The notes under the pieces were generated by a model, which saw only the letters and a program-made list of their open reading frames with translations, had not been told where the DNA came from and made no database searches. DNA of 64,000 nucleotides from Bacillota bacterium (GTDB taxonomy: Bacteria > Bacillota > Sulfobacillia > JACIYH01). Shown here in pieces: positions 19,133 through 28,205 of the stretch; position 1 is the first letter of the stretch, and every line of letters begins with the position of its first letter. The stretch covers positions 186,001 to 250,000 of the forward strand of contig JASEFA010000001.1 in NCBI GenBank assembly GCA_030019365.1. Direction: 5' to 3'. The translations under genes and the position numbers were made by a program.

Positions 19133-22100
19133 CCGACCAACGGTTTTGGGAACAGAAGATAGTTGCCTTCCTGCACGACCCGCCCGACAAGCTTCTACTG
19201 GGTCTGGGGGACCACGAGTCGCGCACCCAAGCGTTGCTGACGCAACTGCTAGGGCGTCCCCCGGAATCAGCGGAACTCGAGTTGGCCCGCAAGGCGGACA
19301 GCGTGGCGGCGGCGATGGACCGCGCGGCCTTTCCCGCCCAGGTGGTGGTTACTCCGAGCGACGATCCAGACGGATCGCGCGCCACCAGCGGTGCCACGCT
19401 GTATTGGGCTGATCCCGAAATCCGCCACCCCATGTCTGGCTGCGAATTCAAGGATAGACCCCCGTACGCGATGAACGAACGCCTGAAGGTTTCCGATGCG
19501 TATAAGCTCGTCGTTGATGACATCGCCACGCGGTTTGCCGGCGACCCGCGACGCATGTATCTCGCCCTGTGGCGACGGTTACCCGAGGCAGTGGACCCAT
19601 TTTGGCGCCTGATTCCAGGCGACACCCGCATGGTAGACCACAGCCTGTGGGACCACCTGGATGCTACGACAGCAGTGGTCGGTGCCCTGAATCGACCCGC
19701 CCTGCTGGTGCTTTCGTTGGGTCCTGCGCAGCGGTACATCTACCAGGCCCGGCGTACGCAGGACCTCTGGATGGGTAGCTACATCCTGTCGTACCTGGCC
19801 TGGGAAGCAGCGCGGGCCATCGCGGAAAGCATCGGTCCAGACGCCGTACTGTACCCAGCGCTGCGCGGCCAGCCCCTCGTGGACCGGTGGCTTGCTTCAG
19901 ACGCGGTCGCCGTTTTGAAGCAAGAGGAAATCCCCGATTCGGGCCGGCTGGCGGTGGCTGCATTGCCCAACAAGCTGGTTGCCCTCGTGCCGGCAGACAG
20001 AGCCCGGGCGCTCGCAGAGGATGCGGTTGTTCCTGCGGTCTCGGCTGCGTGGGAGCGGATGGCTAATGCTGTGCTGGATTACCTGGAAACCTGGGCGTTG
20101 GTCGACGACACGTTTCGGGAAATGTGGGCGGTTCAGACAGGCGCGGGGGCTGGCGGAGAGTGGAAGAGTCATTGGGAGTTGTACTGGAGCTACCACGTGT
20201 GGCCAGCGACGCGACCACCCGGCGAGGCGGATGCGTGGCGCGAGGCAGATGATGTGCTGGCCGAATACAAGAGACTGGCGTTTCCGTCTTTTCCGGACGG
20301 CAGCCCAACTGTGCCCCCGGACTGGTACTTTGATCGGGTTTATCAGGTGTACCGGAATACCAAAGGCGGCAGGCTGGTCAACATGGGTACCGCGTACAGC
20401 CTGCTTCACACCCTTGCCGACCGAGCCCATGGGTCCCGCAAAGCGCTACGGGACTTCGTCCAGGTGGCAGAGCGGGGTGAGAAATGTACGTTGTGCGGGG
20501 AACGCGCCGCACTTCATGGCGTGGATGGCAGCAGAACGGGTGTCCGAAGGTTTTGGGGCGATCTGGCGGACGAACTGAAGCGCAGGCAACGCCACGCGGA
20601 GCTGAGGCCGGACGGACGAGAACGTCTGTGCGCTGTCTGCACAATCAAACGCTTTGTGCAGAGGGCGTTCTTCAAGAAAGAACTGGGGTTGGAGGGTGCG
20701 TTTCCTTCCACGAGCACTATTGCTGCCGCAACCTTCCGCGAACGCTTGATAGAGACCCTCAAGGATCTCCCCCCGGGTCACCCGCTGAGGGAAAGGGTTC
20801 GGGTGTTCAGGGACGAGTTGGCAAGTGCGCAGAGTGGGGATGGGGATGCGATTCCCCAGACGGTGGTCTTGGAGTCCGTCCCCCGGCTGGCGGTCCTGCT
20901 TCAAGACATCCGGGATGATGAGGCAAGAGAAGCCATGAGGGACCTCGTGCACTACGATGGAGATTTGTTCTACCCGGAAGCCTACACGGTAGAGCGCTTC
21001 CGGAACAGTTACGGGCTGGATTTCGCTCCCGAGAAGGTTGAACACCTCCGCAAGTGCTTGGGCGGACTGCTGGAGCACGCCAAGCGACCGTCGGCGTACT
21101 TCGCTGTGCTGGCCATGGACGGAGACGAAATCGGTGCCTGGTTATCAGGGGAACGGCTACCTGCTTTCCGTGACGTTCTACACTCGCGCGCGGTCGAACT
21201 GTTCGAGAAGCAGTGGGCACGTGGTAACTTGCAGGACTGGCAGGGCCTCCTCGATGGAGTCACCAGGCGCCTGCTTGGTCCGGCAAGCCATGCGGCCATC
21301 AGCCATGCCGTTGCCAACTTCGCCCTCCATTCTGTTCGCCCCGTTGTGGAGGACCTGTACCCCGGTCGCGTGGTATATGCGGGAGGTGATGACCTCCTTG
21401 CCCTGTTGCCGGCCGATAGTGCCCTTTCGGCGGCCCGCGACCTGCGCGCCTTGTACAGCGGCCAGGCGACTGTGGAAGTTGGGGAAGGCGACCGCTGGAT
21501 TAGGGTCACTCCGGAACTGGTCGGTGACCGCCACGGCTTCTTGCAGGTGGGTAAAGAATGGCTGGTAACAATGGGTCCGAGAGCCGCCATCAGCGCAGGC
21601 ATTGCCATCGCGCACCACCAGGCTCCACTCGACGGAGTGGTGAGGGAAGCACGGGAAGCACTCAAGTCAGCCAAAGACGCATACGGGCGGAATGCGGTCT
21701 GCGTCCACGCGCTGAAACGCTCGGGGGACGCACTGAGGGTTGGTAGTCAGTGGAGTTACTCCGGTCTTACTGATGTAATCGGCCTGTTTCTTGACATCTG
21801 CGAACGGTTGCGTGAAGGGAAACTGTCCTCCCGGTTGGTCTACGACGTGTCCGCTGAGTCCAGGGCGCTCGTCGCTGTTCCAGATGCATATGAAGCCGAA
21901 CTGACGCGCCTCATCAAACGGCACGGGGGCGAAGCGGTCAAGGATAAGGCAGAGGAACAAGCGAAGTTGCTGGCGTCCCAACTTGCCAGGTGGTCCGCGG
22001 CGCTGGAGGCGCACCGGCAGCAGTGGGAGAAGTACGCGCGGTTGGCCTCCGCATCGCAGCCGGACCCCGTAGATGAGGACTACGCCCCCCAGCCAGGTTG

Positions 22101-22161
22101 CGTGGAAGTGGGGAAGTGGCTGCAACTTGCGCGGTTTCTGGAGAGGGGTGGGGCGGAATGA
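19129..22161 (+). CDS. cmr2: Cas10/Cmr2, cyclic oligoadenylate synthase subunit
   Basis: Large signalling subunit of the type III-B complex; on target RNA binding its Palm domain makes cyclic oligoadenylate. 1010 residues. The N-terminal HD-like motif is FLHDPPDKLLL (His16-Asp17). A zinc site is formed by Cys453/Cys456 (EKCTLCGERAALHG) and Cys501/Cys504 (LCAVC). The first Palm has LAMDGDEIGAWLSG. The catalytic GGDD is intact at 752-755 (YAGGDDLLALLP). The C-terminal ~150 residues are helical (domain D4). Intact GGDD together with nearby CARF genes indicates a signalling-competent system. The DNase HD may be weak, since Cmr2 HD regions are often degenerate. GTG start overlaps cmr1 by four bases; the stop overlaps cmr3 as ATGA. 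Confidence 0.97.
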   Translation: MTDQRFWEQKIVAFLHDPPDKLLLGLGDHESRTQALLTQLLGRPPESAELELARKADSVAAAMDRAAFPAQVVVTPSDDPDGSRATSGATLYWADPEIRHPMSGCEFKDRPPYAMNERLKVSDAYKLVVDDIATRFAGDPRRMYLALWRRLPEAVDPFWRLIPGDTRMVDHSLWDHLDATTAVVGALNRPALLVLSLGPAQRYIYQARRTQDLWMGSYILSYLAWEAARAIAESIGPDAVLYPALRGQPLVDRWLASDAVAVLKQEEIPDSGRLAVAALPNKLVALVPADRARALAEDAVVPAVSAAWERMANAVLDYLETWALVDDTFREMWAVQTGAGAGGEWKSHWELYWSYHVWPATRPPGEADAWREADDVLAEYKRLAFPSFPDGSPTVPPDWYFDRVYQVYRNTKGGRLVNMGTAYSLLHTLADRAHGSRKALRDFVQVAERGEKCTLCGERAALHGVDGSRTGVRRFWGDLADELKRRQRHAELRPDGRERLCAVCTIKRFVQRAFFKKELGLEGAFPSTSTIAAATFRERLIETLKDLPPGHPLRERVRVFRDELASAQSGDGDAIPQTVVLESVPRLAVLLQDIRDDEAREAMRDLVHYDGDLFYPEAYTVERFRNSYGLDFAPEKVEHLRKCLGGLLEHAKRPSAYFAVLAMDGDEIGAWLSGERLPAFRDVLHSRAVELFEKQWARGNLQDWQGLLDGVTRRLLGPASHAAISHAVANFALHSVRPVVEDLYPGRVVYAGGDDLLALLPADSALSAARDLRALYSGQATVEVGEGDRWIRVTPELVGDRHGFLQVGKEWLVTMGPRAAISAGIAIAHHQAPLDGVVREAREALKSAKDAYGRNAVCVHALKRSGDALRVGSQWSYSGLTDVIGLFLDICERLREGKLSSRLVYDVSAESRALVAVPDAYEAELTRLIKRHGGEAVKDKAEEQAKLLASQLARWSAALEAHRQQWEKYARLASASQPDPVDEDYAPQPGCVEVGKWLQLARFLERGGAE

Positions 22162-23336
22162 GCTGGTTGTTCATCGAGCCTGCGGACGTGTGGCTGTTCC
22201 GTGACGGCAAGGCCTTCGACGCCGGAAGTGACCATCACGCCCGCAGCGTTTTCCCTCCGAACCCCAGCACCGTTCAGGGGGCACTGCGATCCATGCTCCT
22301 CATGGCATCCGGCGCCCCTCTGCCGGACTTTGCTTTGGGCCCCACAATGGCGAAGCACCGTGTTTCCCGTGCGATCAGTGGCGTCATCGGTTGGCCCGGA
22401 GAGCCTCCGAGGTTCCGTCTGCGTGGGCCGTTCCTAGCGAGGCGGCGGCGGGACCCACAGGGGAAAGAGAGCTACGTGCGTTACTTTCCGCTGCCGGCAG
22501 ACGTGGTCAAGTTAAAGAAGAGAGACGATGGGAAGGGGGTGATCCACCAATGTCTGGCGCCGTTGAGGGAAAGTCCCTTCGGCGCTAACTGGCCCGGGCG
22601 CGGCTTGCTGCCCCTTTGGGCACGGACTTGTGGCGTGCTGGAAGAAGTAGCGGAATGCTGGGTCGACGAACGCACGCTGCTCTCGTATCTTCGGGGCGGC
22701 GGGTTGCCGAGCGATGGCGTTTGCGCGGAGAAGTCCCTGTTTGTGCGGGAGAACCGCTTCGGGGTTGGCCTGGACAGCCAGACCAGACGGCCCCGGGAGG
22801 GTCTTCTGTACCAGGTCGAGTTCATCCGCCCGCGCGACGGTATAGGCCTCCTGGTTGAAGTGGATGACTCTGGTTTGCCGGAGCAGATCAGTTGGCCGGA
22901 TGCCGGGTTACTGTCTTTCGGGGGAGAGAGCCGGGCGGCGCGCGTTACTGTTGTTCAGGGCTACGAGTTGGCGGAGCAGCACGGGCCCGTGCCGGGCGAT
23001 ACGGGGGAACGCCTGAGGGTGTACCTGGCGACGCCCGCGCGCTTTGATGACGCGTGGACTGCGGCTGACTGGAGTAAGTGGTTCTCCGGGCCGGATCTGC
23101 GGTTGGTCGCGGCTGCCGTGAAGCGAATCCACCCCATCGGCGGTGTACGGGTCGATGCCGAGAGCCAGAAGGGCGCTTTCCAGAAGACCATGTATCGGTA
23201 CGTCCCGGCAGGCAGCGTGTTTTTCCTGGAGGCAGATGGACCCATACGGTACAGCGGCATGGCGGTAACGGATAGCGAGGAAGACGCCGTGATTGGATTC
23301 GGCCAGGTGTTCTTGGGTGCATGGGACTACGCCTGA
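22158..23336 (+). CDS. cmr3: Type III-B RAMP protein Cmr3
   Basis: Cas5-like subunit that contacts the crRNA 5' tag and sits next to Cmr2. 392 residues from ATG 22158, which forms an ATGA overlap with cmr2. The start SWLFIEPADVWLFRDGKAFDAG is the Cmr3 signature (first strand, then FRDG-P-F), followed by FPPNPSTVQGALRSMLL, the conserved PxPxTxxGALR segment. The end (VIGFGQVFLGAWDYA) is the typical closing strand of Cmr3. Confidence 0.95.
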   Translation: MSWLFIEPADVWLFRDGKAFDAGSDHHARSVFPPNPSTVQGALRSMLLMASGAPLPDFALGPTMAKHRVSRAISGVIGWPGEPPRFRLRGPFLARRRRDPQGKESYVRYFPLPADVVKLKKRDDGKGVIHQCLAPLRESPFGANWPGRGLLPLWARTCGVLEEVAECWVDERTLLSYLRGGGLPSDGVCAEKSLFVRENRFGVGLDSQTRRPREGLLYQVEFIRPRDGIGLLVEVDDSGLPEQISWPDAGLLSFGGESRAARVTVVQGYELAEQHGPVPGDTGERLRVYLATPARFDDAWTAADWSKWFSGPDLRLVAAAVKRIHPIGGVRVDAESQKGAFQKTMYRYVPAGSVFFLEADGPIRYSGMAVTDSEEDAVIGFGQVFLGAWDYA

Positions 23337-23353
23337 AGGGAGGAACAGGGCAC

Positions 23354-24343
23354 ATGTTTGAAGCTTCGTGCCTGATGTACATGTACGTGGAGACCCCACT
23401 ACACGCGGGCACCGGGCGGGGCTTGGCGGCGGTTGACCTGCCTGTTCAACGCGAACGGGTAACAGGTTATCCCCTGGTGCAGGCAAGCGGAATCAAGGGA
23501 AAAGTGCGGGCGGCAACGCACCTGCTTATCAAGCAGAGGGACCGACAGAACGGGGACGTGATCTGGAAAACGGTCTTTGGGCCAGAGACGTCGGGGGCGC
23601 CCGACCACGCGGGGGCGCTGTCTCCTGGAGACGCCAGGTTGCTTCTGTTCCCGGTTCGATCACTTGCGGGCGTATTCGCCTGGATCACCAGCCGTGACGT
23701 GCTGGCACGGTTCTTCCGCGATGCCGCCGCGGCGCGCCACCGTTTGGAGGTGGACGAAGACGGAAAGACGGTGCCGTTGCAGCTTCCCGTCCAGACTGGT
23801 GCCGATACCGCTTTGGTTTCGCCGGGCAGCACAGTAGTAGCCGGAGGCATGGTGGTGCTGGAGGAGTTCTCCTTCACGCCCAGGGAAGACCGGGCGGTGC
23901 TGAACATCGCACGCTGGCTGGCGGCAAATGTCCTGCCCACTGGCGCCGAGTACGAATACTGGCGTAGCAAGCTATTATCCGGTCTGGTTGTGCTGCCGGA
24001 GAGCGCCTTCCGCGATTTCGCCCTCTATGCTACCGAGGTGGCGACCCGCGTGCGCTTAGACCGTGAGACAAAAACCGTTGAGGAGGGAGGGTTGTGGACC
24101 GAGGAAAGCTTGCCGACCGATACGATCTTGTACGTACCGTTGCACGCAACCCGCGCTCGCAGCTATCAGAAGGGCGGGGGGCGAGTACCGGGGATCCCTG
24201 ACAGTTGGTACGAAGGGCACGGGGCGGCTGACATTCTGGAGTACGTGAAGGATTTGGGCCTCACCCGCGTCCAACTCGGCGGCGATGAAACGGTTGGGCG
24301 GGGTATGGTCCATTTGCGTTTCGGGGAGGTGCACCATGCCTAG
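23354..24343 (+). CDS. cmr4: Type III-B backbone RNase Cmr4
   Basis: Cas7-like backbone subunit that binds crRNA and cuts target RNA at 6-nt intervals. 329 residues from ATG 23354, which follows AGGGAGGAACAGGGCAC. The N-terminus is canonical: CLMYMYVETPLHAGTGRG, then VDLPVQRERVTGYPLVQASGIKGKVR. The acidic residue in AVDLPVQRE lies in the loop that holds the catalytic Asp in studied Cmr4 proteins. QLGGDETVGRGMVHLRF near the end matches the G-x-x-x-x-GxG motif. It overlaps cmr5 by eight bases. Confidence 0.96.
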   Translation: MFEASCLMYMYVETPLHAGTGRGLAAVDLPVQRERVTGYPLVQASGIKGKVRAATHLLIKQRDRQNGDVIWKTVFGPETSGAPDHAGALSPGDARLLLFPVRSLAGVFAWITSRDVLARFFRDAAAARHRLEVDEDGKTVPLQLPVQTGADTALVSPGSTVVAGGMVVLEEFSFTPREDRAVLNIARWLAANVLPTGAEYEYWRSKLLSGLVVLPESAFRDFALYATEVATRVRLDRETKTVEEGGLWTEESLPTDTILYVPLHATRARSYQKGGGRVPGIPDSWYEGHGAADILEYVKDLGLTRVQLGGDETVGRGMVHLRFGEVHHA

Positions 24344-24824
24344 CCATCAGCAGACTCTGGAACAGAGGCGGGCTGCTGAAGCCTGGCGGTGCGTCACCGT
24401 TGCACTGGATCAGGCCAAGCAGAAAGCCAACGAGGCGCTCCAGAAGGCCCAGAAACCGGAAGAGCGTAGCCGTCTCGAGCAAGAGATTCGCAGGCTGAAC
24501 ACCGATTCCGGGAAGCTCTGGGCATCGTACGGCAGTCTGGCACGCAAAGTCCCGGCCCTTGTTACATCCGCCGGTTTGGGCCAAGCAATGGCGTTCCTCC
24601 GCGCTAAGGGGCAGAGCAAGGCGTGGGACCCGCATGAACTGCTTTACAGCCACGTCTCAGACTGGGTGGTCGGCCAGTTGAAGGAGACTGGCGAACTGCT
24701 CGACGTGATCCAGCACAGAAGTAGCGAAGTGTACCGCCAGGCGACCTCGGAAGCTCTTGCCTTTCTACTCTGGGTGAAGCGTTTCGCCGAGGCCAGGTTG
24801 CCCGAGGCTACGGAGGGACCATGA
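24336..24824 (+). CDS. cmr5: Type III-B small subunit Cmr5
   Basis: All-helical small subunit (Cas11-like) that lines the filament beside Cmr4 and helps hold the target RNA. 162 residues from ATG 24336, with GGGGAGG seven bases upstream. The start TLEQRRAAEAWRCV and the segment KVPALVTSAGLGQAMAFLRAKG are the conserved Cmr5 elements. The C-terminal helix pair (YRQATSEALAFLLWVKRFAEARL) also fits. It overlaps cmr6 as ATGA. The insertion KANEALQKAQKPEERSRLEQ makes it slightly longer than many homologues. Confidence 0.95.
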   Translation: MPSHQQTLEQRRAAEAWRCVTVALDQAKQKANEALQKAQKPEERSRLEQEIRRLNTDSGKLWASYGSLARKVPALVTSAGLGQAMAFLRAKGQSKAWDPHELLYSHVSDWVVGQLKETGELLDVIQHRSSEVYRQATSEALAFLLWVKRFAEARLPEATEGP

Positions 24825-25885
24825 TGGTTGGGAACCGGCATGAAAAGGATGCGAGGCCACTCTATCCCTTGCCTAAGGATACAGCGGCAACGGCTGTCCT
24901 CCGCGGCGAACTCGCGGTGTGTTTGAACCTGGGCCTGCGCTTCGACAGGTTTACCCCCTTCGGACCGGATTGGTCTCTGGAGGGACCCGCCAAGAAGAGA
25001 GCGCTGGATAACCTGGTGCAGGTTGGCAACAGCGCTGGGAAAGACCCTGGGTATCGTGATCTTGTGAGGCAGCACTACCGGCGGTGGCGAGAGATGGTGA
25101 GGGCAGGTGGCGCGCTCAACGATTGTGTTTTCGAGGCAGGGCCCGAATGGCGCATGGCGGTGGGATTGGGCCGGGGTGGCGTTCTGGAGACGGGGTTCGC
25201 GTTCCACCATGTGTACGGTTTCCCGTACCTTCCAGGTAGTGCCCTCAAGGGCCTTACTCGATCATACGTGCTGTGGGTGGTAGCCGGTAACCTGGGTGTA
25301 CCTTACACTGTGCCTGGGGAGCCAAGGCCGGGGAGGACGCCCCTCCAATACCTCGAGGCCATCCTCACGGAGCCGGACGAAAGCGAGCGTCGCGCTGCGC
25401 TGGAAAGACTCCAAGACAGCCCCGGATTGCCAGAGGATGCTGTTGTGCGAACGGCGGAGGCTGTGCGCTTACTCGCAGAACACAAATTCGATGGCTCGCC
25501 GTCCTTGAGCGTCAGCCAGTGCATCCGTGTCTACCGTGATGTCTTCGGTGCGTCGGGACATAAGGGCCGGCGCGGATCTGTAGTTTTCTTCGACGCAGTG
25601 CCTGTCGAGCCTCCCGTGCTCAAGGTTGACGTGATGAACCCCCACTACGGGGAGTACTATCGAGGCGCGGAAGCCCCGGCTGACTATCTGAGCCCCGTCC
25701 CGGTTTACTTCCTCGCAGTAGAGGCCGGGAGCCGATTTGCGTTTGCAGTAGGCGGCGCCGACGAGGAACTCGCGCGCAAGGCAAAGAGCTGGCTCGTTTC
25801 CGCTCTCCGTGACTTCGGCGCCGGGGCCAAGACATCCGCGGGCTACGGCTACTTCAGCTTCCCCTCGCCAGGAGTGCGGAAGTGA
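24821..25885 (+). CDS. cmr6: Type III-B RAMP protein Cmr6
   Basis: RAMP subunit near the 3' end of the crRNA, next to Cmr1. 354 residues. The key block FHHVYGFPYLPGSALKGLTRSYVL (first part of the Cmr6 signature, P-x-x-P-G-S-S/A-x-K-G) is at about residues 127-150. GRRGSVVFFDAVP, DVMNPHYGEYY and AGAKTSAGYGYFSF near the C-terminus complete the family pattern. Starts ATGATG at 24821 with an ATGA overlap with cmr5. It closes the cmr block; about 190 bp without a gene follow before the CARF-RelE-like gene. Confidence 0.95.
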   Translation: MMVGNRHEKDARPLYPLPKDTAATAVLRGELAVCLNLGLRFDRFTPFGPDWSLEGPAKKRALDNLVQVGNSAGKDPGYRDLVRQHYRRWREMVRAGGALNDCVFEAGPEWRMAVGLGRGGVLETGFAFHHVYGFPYLPGSALKGLTRSYVLWVVAGNLGVPYTVPGEPRPGRTPLQYLEAILTEPDESERRAALERLQDSPGLPEDAVVRTAEAVRLLAEHKFDGSPSLSVSQCIRVYRDVFGASGHKGRRGSVVFFDAVPVEPPVLKVDVMNPHYGEYYRGAEAPADYLSPVPVYFLAVEAGSRFAFAVGGADEELARKAKSWLVSALRDFGAGAKTSAGYGYFSFPSPGVRK

Positions 25886-26079
25886 CGCATGGCCCCCCGA
25901 CCTAGATAGGCCGGCCAAGCACGAGGTCCCGACACCCGATCTCTCTATGACCGCAGGGTTTCTCAGGAGCCTGGGCACCCCCTTCCGCTTGCTGGGAGAG
26001 CTTCCTTGATGGGGTACCGGATGTGTCAACGGCACGGGGCCGCGGGACATAGGTCCTCGGGAAGAAGGAGGGGCTGGGC

Positions 26080-27186
26080 GTGTCCGCTACAGTGTTGATT
26101 TGCACCGTCGGGACCAGTCTCCTGACTTACGTCCCGCAGTTGTTGGGGCGTGAAGCGGCTGACCTGGGCCGTCCGGCGGTGCAGGATGAAATCGTCGAGT
26201 CGTTGCTCTCCAGGGACCCCGCGGACAGGGTGTGCGGAGCCGAGATCAACTCCGTGCTGCTCATCGAGCGGCACATGGTTGCCACTGGGCGCTCCGTCTA
26301 CTTTCTGCACTCGGAGACGGACGAGGGTCGATGGGCGGCACAGATTCTCCAGAAGTACTACGAATTGAAGCAGTGGTACGCGGAGACTCGAGAGGTGAGG
26401 GGACTCCGGGACGACAAACCCGGGCAATTCCGCTCCGAGGGTTTGCGGCGCCTGGCCCGAGAGATGGCGGCCATAGTCAGGGAGCGCGGCGCCCCCACCA
26501 CCATCATCAACGCCACCGGAGGCTACAAGGCGCAGGTGGCGATCACCGTGTTGATCGGCCAGGCGATGGGCACCACGGTCTACTACAAGCACGAACGCTT
26601 CAACGACGTCATCGACTTTCCCCCGATGCCGGTTTCCTTCGACCTCAAGCTGTGGTTGCGCCACTCTGCCCTGTTCTTTGCCCTTGATCGGGGGGATCTC
26701 ATAGCGTACGACGACTGCAGGGCCGAATGGGAGGAAGCCCTTGAGCCGCTTATCAAAAGGGTGTCCATAAACGGTAAATACTACCTCGAACTGACACCCG
26801 TGGGCCAGGTATTCCACGAGCGGTTGAAGACGGACCTTCCACAGACGGACACCTTAAAACCGCCGGACGCTCCCGGTCCCATGCCGGGAGTTCGCCTGAG
26901 GGATCACGACTGGCGAGGCCTGCGCGAGCGCCTGGAGAAGTGGCTGAACCGATTGCAGGCCGAGAAGCGCTACATCACCGGGATATCAGATCAGCGATTC
27001 GCCGATGGCGGGCGCCTGGGCTGCAAGGTTGTGCCGGAGGCAGCCGGCCGAGGTGCCATCCGGCTATGCGTACCTTTCGGGGATATCTGGGCGGTATTCC
27101 GGGTGAACACCACCGCCGCCACAGAGGGGCAACTTCAATGGATCACTGCCGATATCAACCAGTGGCTGCAGGACAACCCTTTCTGA
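26080..27186 (+). CDS. CARF effector with winged helix and RelE-like C-terminus (APE2256-type, Cami1-like)
   Basis: Putative ring-nucleotide-activated effector, 368 residues. Residues 1-190 are an APE2256-type CARF domain: LICTVGTSLLTYV at the start and TIINATGGYKAQ at about 142-152, followed by VLIGQAMGTTVYYKHERF. About 217-250 reads as a winged helix (WEEALEPLIKRV...LELTPVGQVFHERL). The last ~95 residues have no HEPN R-x4-6-H motif. Instead two helices (RGLRERLEKWLNRLQ) lead into strands rich in basic residues and the closing pair LCVPFGDIWAVFRVN, which resembles the RelE toxin fold. CARF-RelE proteins such as Cami1 cut ribosome-bound mRNA; that this protein does so is inference. GTG start follows AGGAGGGG. 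It lies downstream of cmr6 and may have its own regulation. Confidence 0.72.
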   Translation: MSATVLICTVGTSLLTYVPQLLGREAADLGRPAVQDEIVESLLSRDPADRVCGAEINSVLLIERHMVATGRSVYFLHSETDEGRWAAQILQKYYELKQWYAETREVRGLRDDKPGQFRSEGLRRLAREMAAIVRERGAPTTIINATGGYKAQVAITVLIGQAMGTTVYYKHERFNDVIDFPPMPVSFDLKLWLRHSALFFALDRGDLIAYDDCRAEWEEALEPLIKRVSINGKYYLELTPVGQVFHERLKTDLPQTDTLKPPDAPGPMPGVRLRDHDWRGLRERLEKWLNRLQAEKRYITGISDQRFADGGRLGCKVVPEAAGRGAIRLCVPFGDIWAVFRVNTTAATEGQLQWITADINQWLQDNPF

Positions 27187-27203
27187 TCCTCTCCGGGGCA
27201 CGC

Positions 27204-27323
27204 ATGGATAGGGGGCAGTTCCGCCGTCGCGTCCGCACCAGGGTGTCGGCGATCGTGCAATCCCTGGAGGCACTTGGCCGGCGGGTGGAGAAGAGGGTAT
27301 TGGAGCGCTGCTTCTCTCGCTGA
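27204..27323 (+). CDS. Possible 39-residue basic peptide
   Basis: Short open frame 17 bp after the CARF-RelE-like stop. Highly basic (MDRGQFRRRVRTRVSAIV...EKRVLERCFSR) and predicted mostly helical. A weak CTCCGGGG precedes the ATG. It could be a small partner of the toxin-like gene or a chance frame; in high-GC DNA such frames are common, so support is weak. Confidence 0.25.
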   Translation: MDRGQFRRRVRTRVSAIVQSLEALGRRVEKRVLERCFSR

Positions 27324-27419
27324 GCGGTCGACTGACCGTGGGTTGAGTTGACCGCCGGGTGGCGTGGATGAGCGGCCGAATGCGGTGGCGGGTGTCGGGG
27401 TCGCCAAAGGAGGGGGCGT

Positions 27420-28118
27420 ATGGCGCAGTCTGGGTTTCACGGGATCATCGGGGTGTACGGCAGCCGGGCGATGGCCGCGAGGAGTGTTGCCCCCGCGAAG
27501 GAGAAGGGGGACCTCAAGTTCGGGTTCGTGCTGGGGAACATCCTGCCGGACGTGGACCTGGTGCCGCTGGTGCTCTTGTACCTGTATGACAGCAAGCTGG
27601 CCATGAGCATGCATCGCACATTCACCCACAGCCTGCTGATGGCGGCGGCGGTGTACCTTTTGTTTGCGGCGCGCAGGCGGCCGGGCTTGGCCCTGGGCCT
27701 GGCCGCCGGCATGGTGTTGCACGACCTGGTGGACATGGCGGTGTGGTTCAGCGGCGTCGACTTCCTCTGGCCCCTGGGGCTGTTCGGCCTTCCCAGCGCG
27801 GTGAACCTGTGGGCCAGCTGGCAGCCGCCCGCGGTGGTGGGGAGTCTGCTGGGCGCGGCTGACTACCTGGCGTACGGGATCTACTTCGCGGTACTGCGCC
27901 GGGCAGCCCTCCGGCGGGAAGCGCGCCTTGAGTTCCTGCCCCGCCTCGGCCTGTACACCAACCTGCAGTGGGCCTTGACGGTAGTTTTCGTGGCGCTGGC
28001 GCTGGTGCTCAGCCCCTCTCTGTTCAACGTGGTCCATTACGCCCTGTTCACCCTGGTGATGATGCCGCTGGCCATCTTCGTCACCGTGAGGATGCGCCCG
28101 GTCATCGAGGAATTCTGA
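27420..28118 (+). CDS. YdjM-like (DUF457) membrane metal-dependent hydrolase homologue
   Basis: 232-residue inner membrane protein with about five hydrophobic segments. Family marks are GNILPDVDLVPL near residue 40, MHRTFTHSLL near 61-70, and AGMVLHDLVDM near 100, placing His and Asp residues at a shared site as in YdjM/LexA-regulated membrane proteins. AAAGGAGGGGGCGT precedes ATG 27420. Its substrate is unknown. It is the first gene right of the CRISPR module on the same strand, about 100 bp after the small basic frame; I see no sign that it is CRISPR-linked. Confidence 0.75.
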   Translation: MAQSGFHGIIGVYGSRAMAARSVAPAKEKGDLKFGFVLGNILPDVDLVPLVLLYLYDSKLAMSMHRTFTHSLLMAAAVYLLFAARRRPGLALGLAAGMVLHDLVDMAVWFSGVDFLWPLGLFGLPSAVNLWASWQPPAVVGSLLGAADYLAYGIYFAVLRRAALRREARLEFLPRLGLYTNLQWALTVVFVALALVLSPSLFNVVHYALFTLVMMPLAIFVTVRMRPVIEEF

Positions 28119-28122
28119 ACCT

Positions 28123-28141
28123 CCGGCAGGCATGGTGCCGG
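28123..28141. terminator. Candidate hairpin between convergent genes
   Basis: CCGGCA-ggcatgg-TGCCGG lies between the converging 27420 and 29390 genes. There is no U-run on either side, so it is only a weak candidate for a bidirectional terminator. Confidence 0.3.
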
Positions 28142-28205
28142 GGACGCCGCCTCGCCGGGCGAGCCGAGCTTCGCATGATCGCGGAGCCTGTCGGCGTTCA
28201 GTTCG

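Noticed and set aside
26080-27186. Csm6/Csx1 HEPN ribonuclease assignment
   Set aside because: No R-x4-6-H motif in the C-terminal part; the APE2256-type CARF with RelE-like end fits better.
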